DNA from: Sternotherus odoratus
Taxonomy: Eukaryota; Chordata; Testudines; Kinosternidae
DNA: 64,000 nt
Reading direction: 5' to 3'
NCBI GenBank assembly: GCA_032164245.1
Contig: JAVMKO010000004.1
Coordinates: forward strand, 32,651,626 to 32,715,625
Part shown: in pieces, positions 63,999 through 64,000 of the stretch
Numbering within the stretch: position 1 is the first letter of the stretch
Layout: every line of letters begins with the position of its first letter
The notes under the pieces: generated by a model
Database searches by the model: none
What the model saw: only the letters and a program-made list of their open reading frames with translations
Told to the model about the DNA's origin: nothing
Made by a program: the position numbers and the translations under genes

Positions 63999-64000
63999 GT

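Overview
This is vertebrate nuclear DNA, most likely from a turtle. The gene order USP53 > C4orf3 < FABP2 < PDE5A < matches the block I know from human 4q26. The repeats (CR1, a DIRS element, a Harbinger element, hAT and Tigger MITEs, and tails I attribute to Penelope-like elements) are of the kinds I associate with turtles. The species call is inference; gene identities rest on exon translations with conserved splice sites and phases.

Layout. Positions 507-26333 (+) carry the last eight coding exons of USP53, 836 codons in one continuous reading frame. The large 9022-23729 intron holds a DIRS-type tyrosine-recombinase retrotransposon with open gag, RT/RNase H and recombinase frames, identical inverted terminal repeats and an internal complementary region. 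It also holds a much older DIRS relic with a palindromic 183-bp insertion inside its complementary region. C4orf3 (another-regulin, ALN, a SERCA-inhibiting micropeptide) runs on the minus strand from a CpG-rich promoter near 33.8-34.1 kb. Its first exon appears to be read in two frames, because the alternative frame splices in frame into a 28-codon second exon at 31.5 kb. Just upstream of that promoter, pointing away from it, lies an inverted copy of FABP2 exon 1 split by a small hAT element.

Positions 36821-41910 are a complete-looking Harbinger transposon nested in a CR1. It has a spliced Myb/SANT-like gene, an intact DDE nuclease gene, an extra 96-codon minus-strand frame of unknown function, and a possible solo LTR. 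FABP2 follows on the minus strand (four exons, 132 aa), with a LINE 3' end in its second intron. A gene-free interval from 47.7 to 55.4 kb contains stacked hAT insertions with clear 8-bp target duplications. The window ends with the last two coding exons of PDE5A (minus) and its long presumed 3' UTR.

The four host genes do unrelated jobs: junctional deubiquitinase-family protein, ER calcium-pump regulator, enterocyte fatty-acid carrier and cGMP phosphodiesterase. I see no sign that they form a functional cluster. The most unusual content is the dual-frame C4orf3 exon, the orphan inverted FABP2 exon, the open-frame DIRS and Harbinger elements, and the hammerhead-like cores in several repeats. 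All alignments were made by eye.
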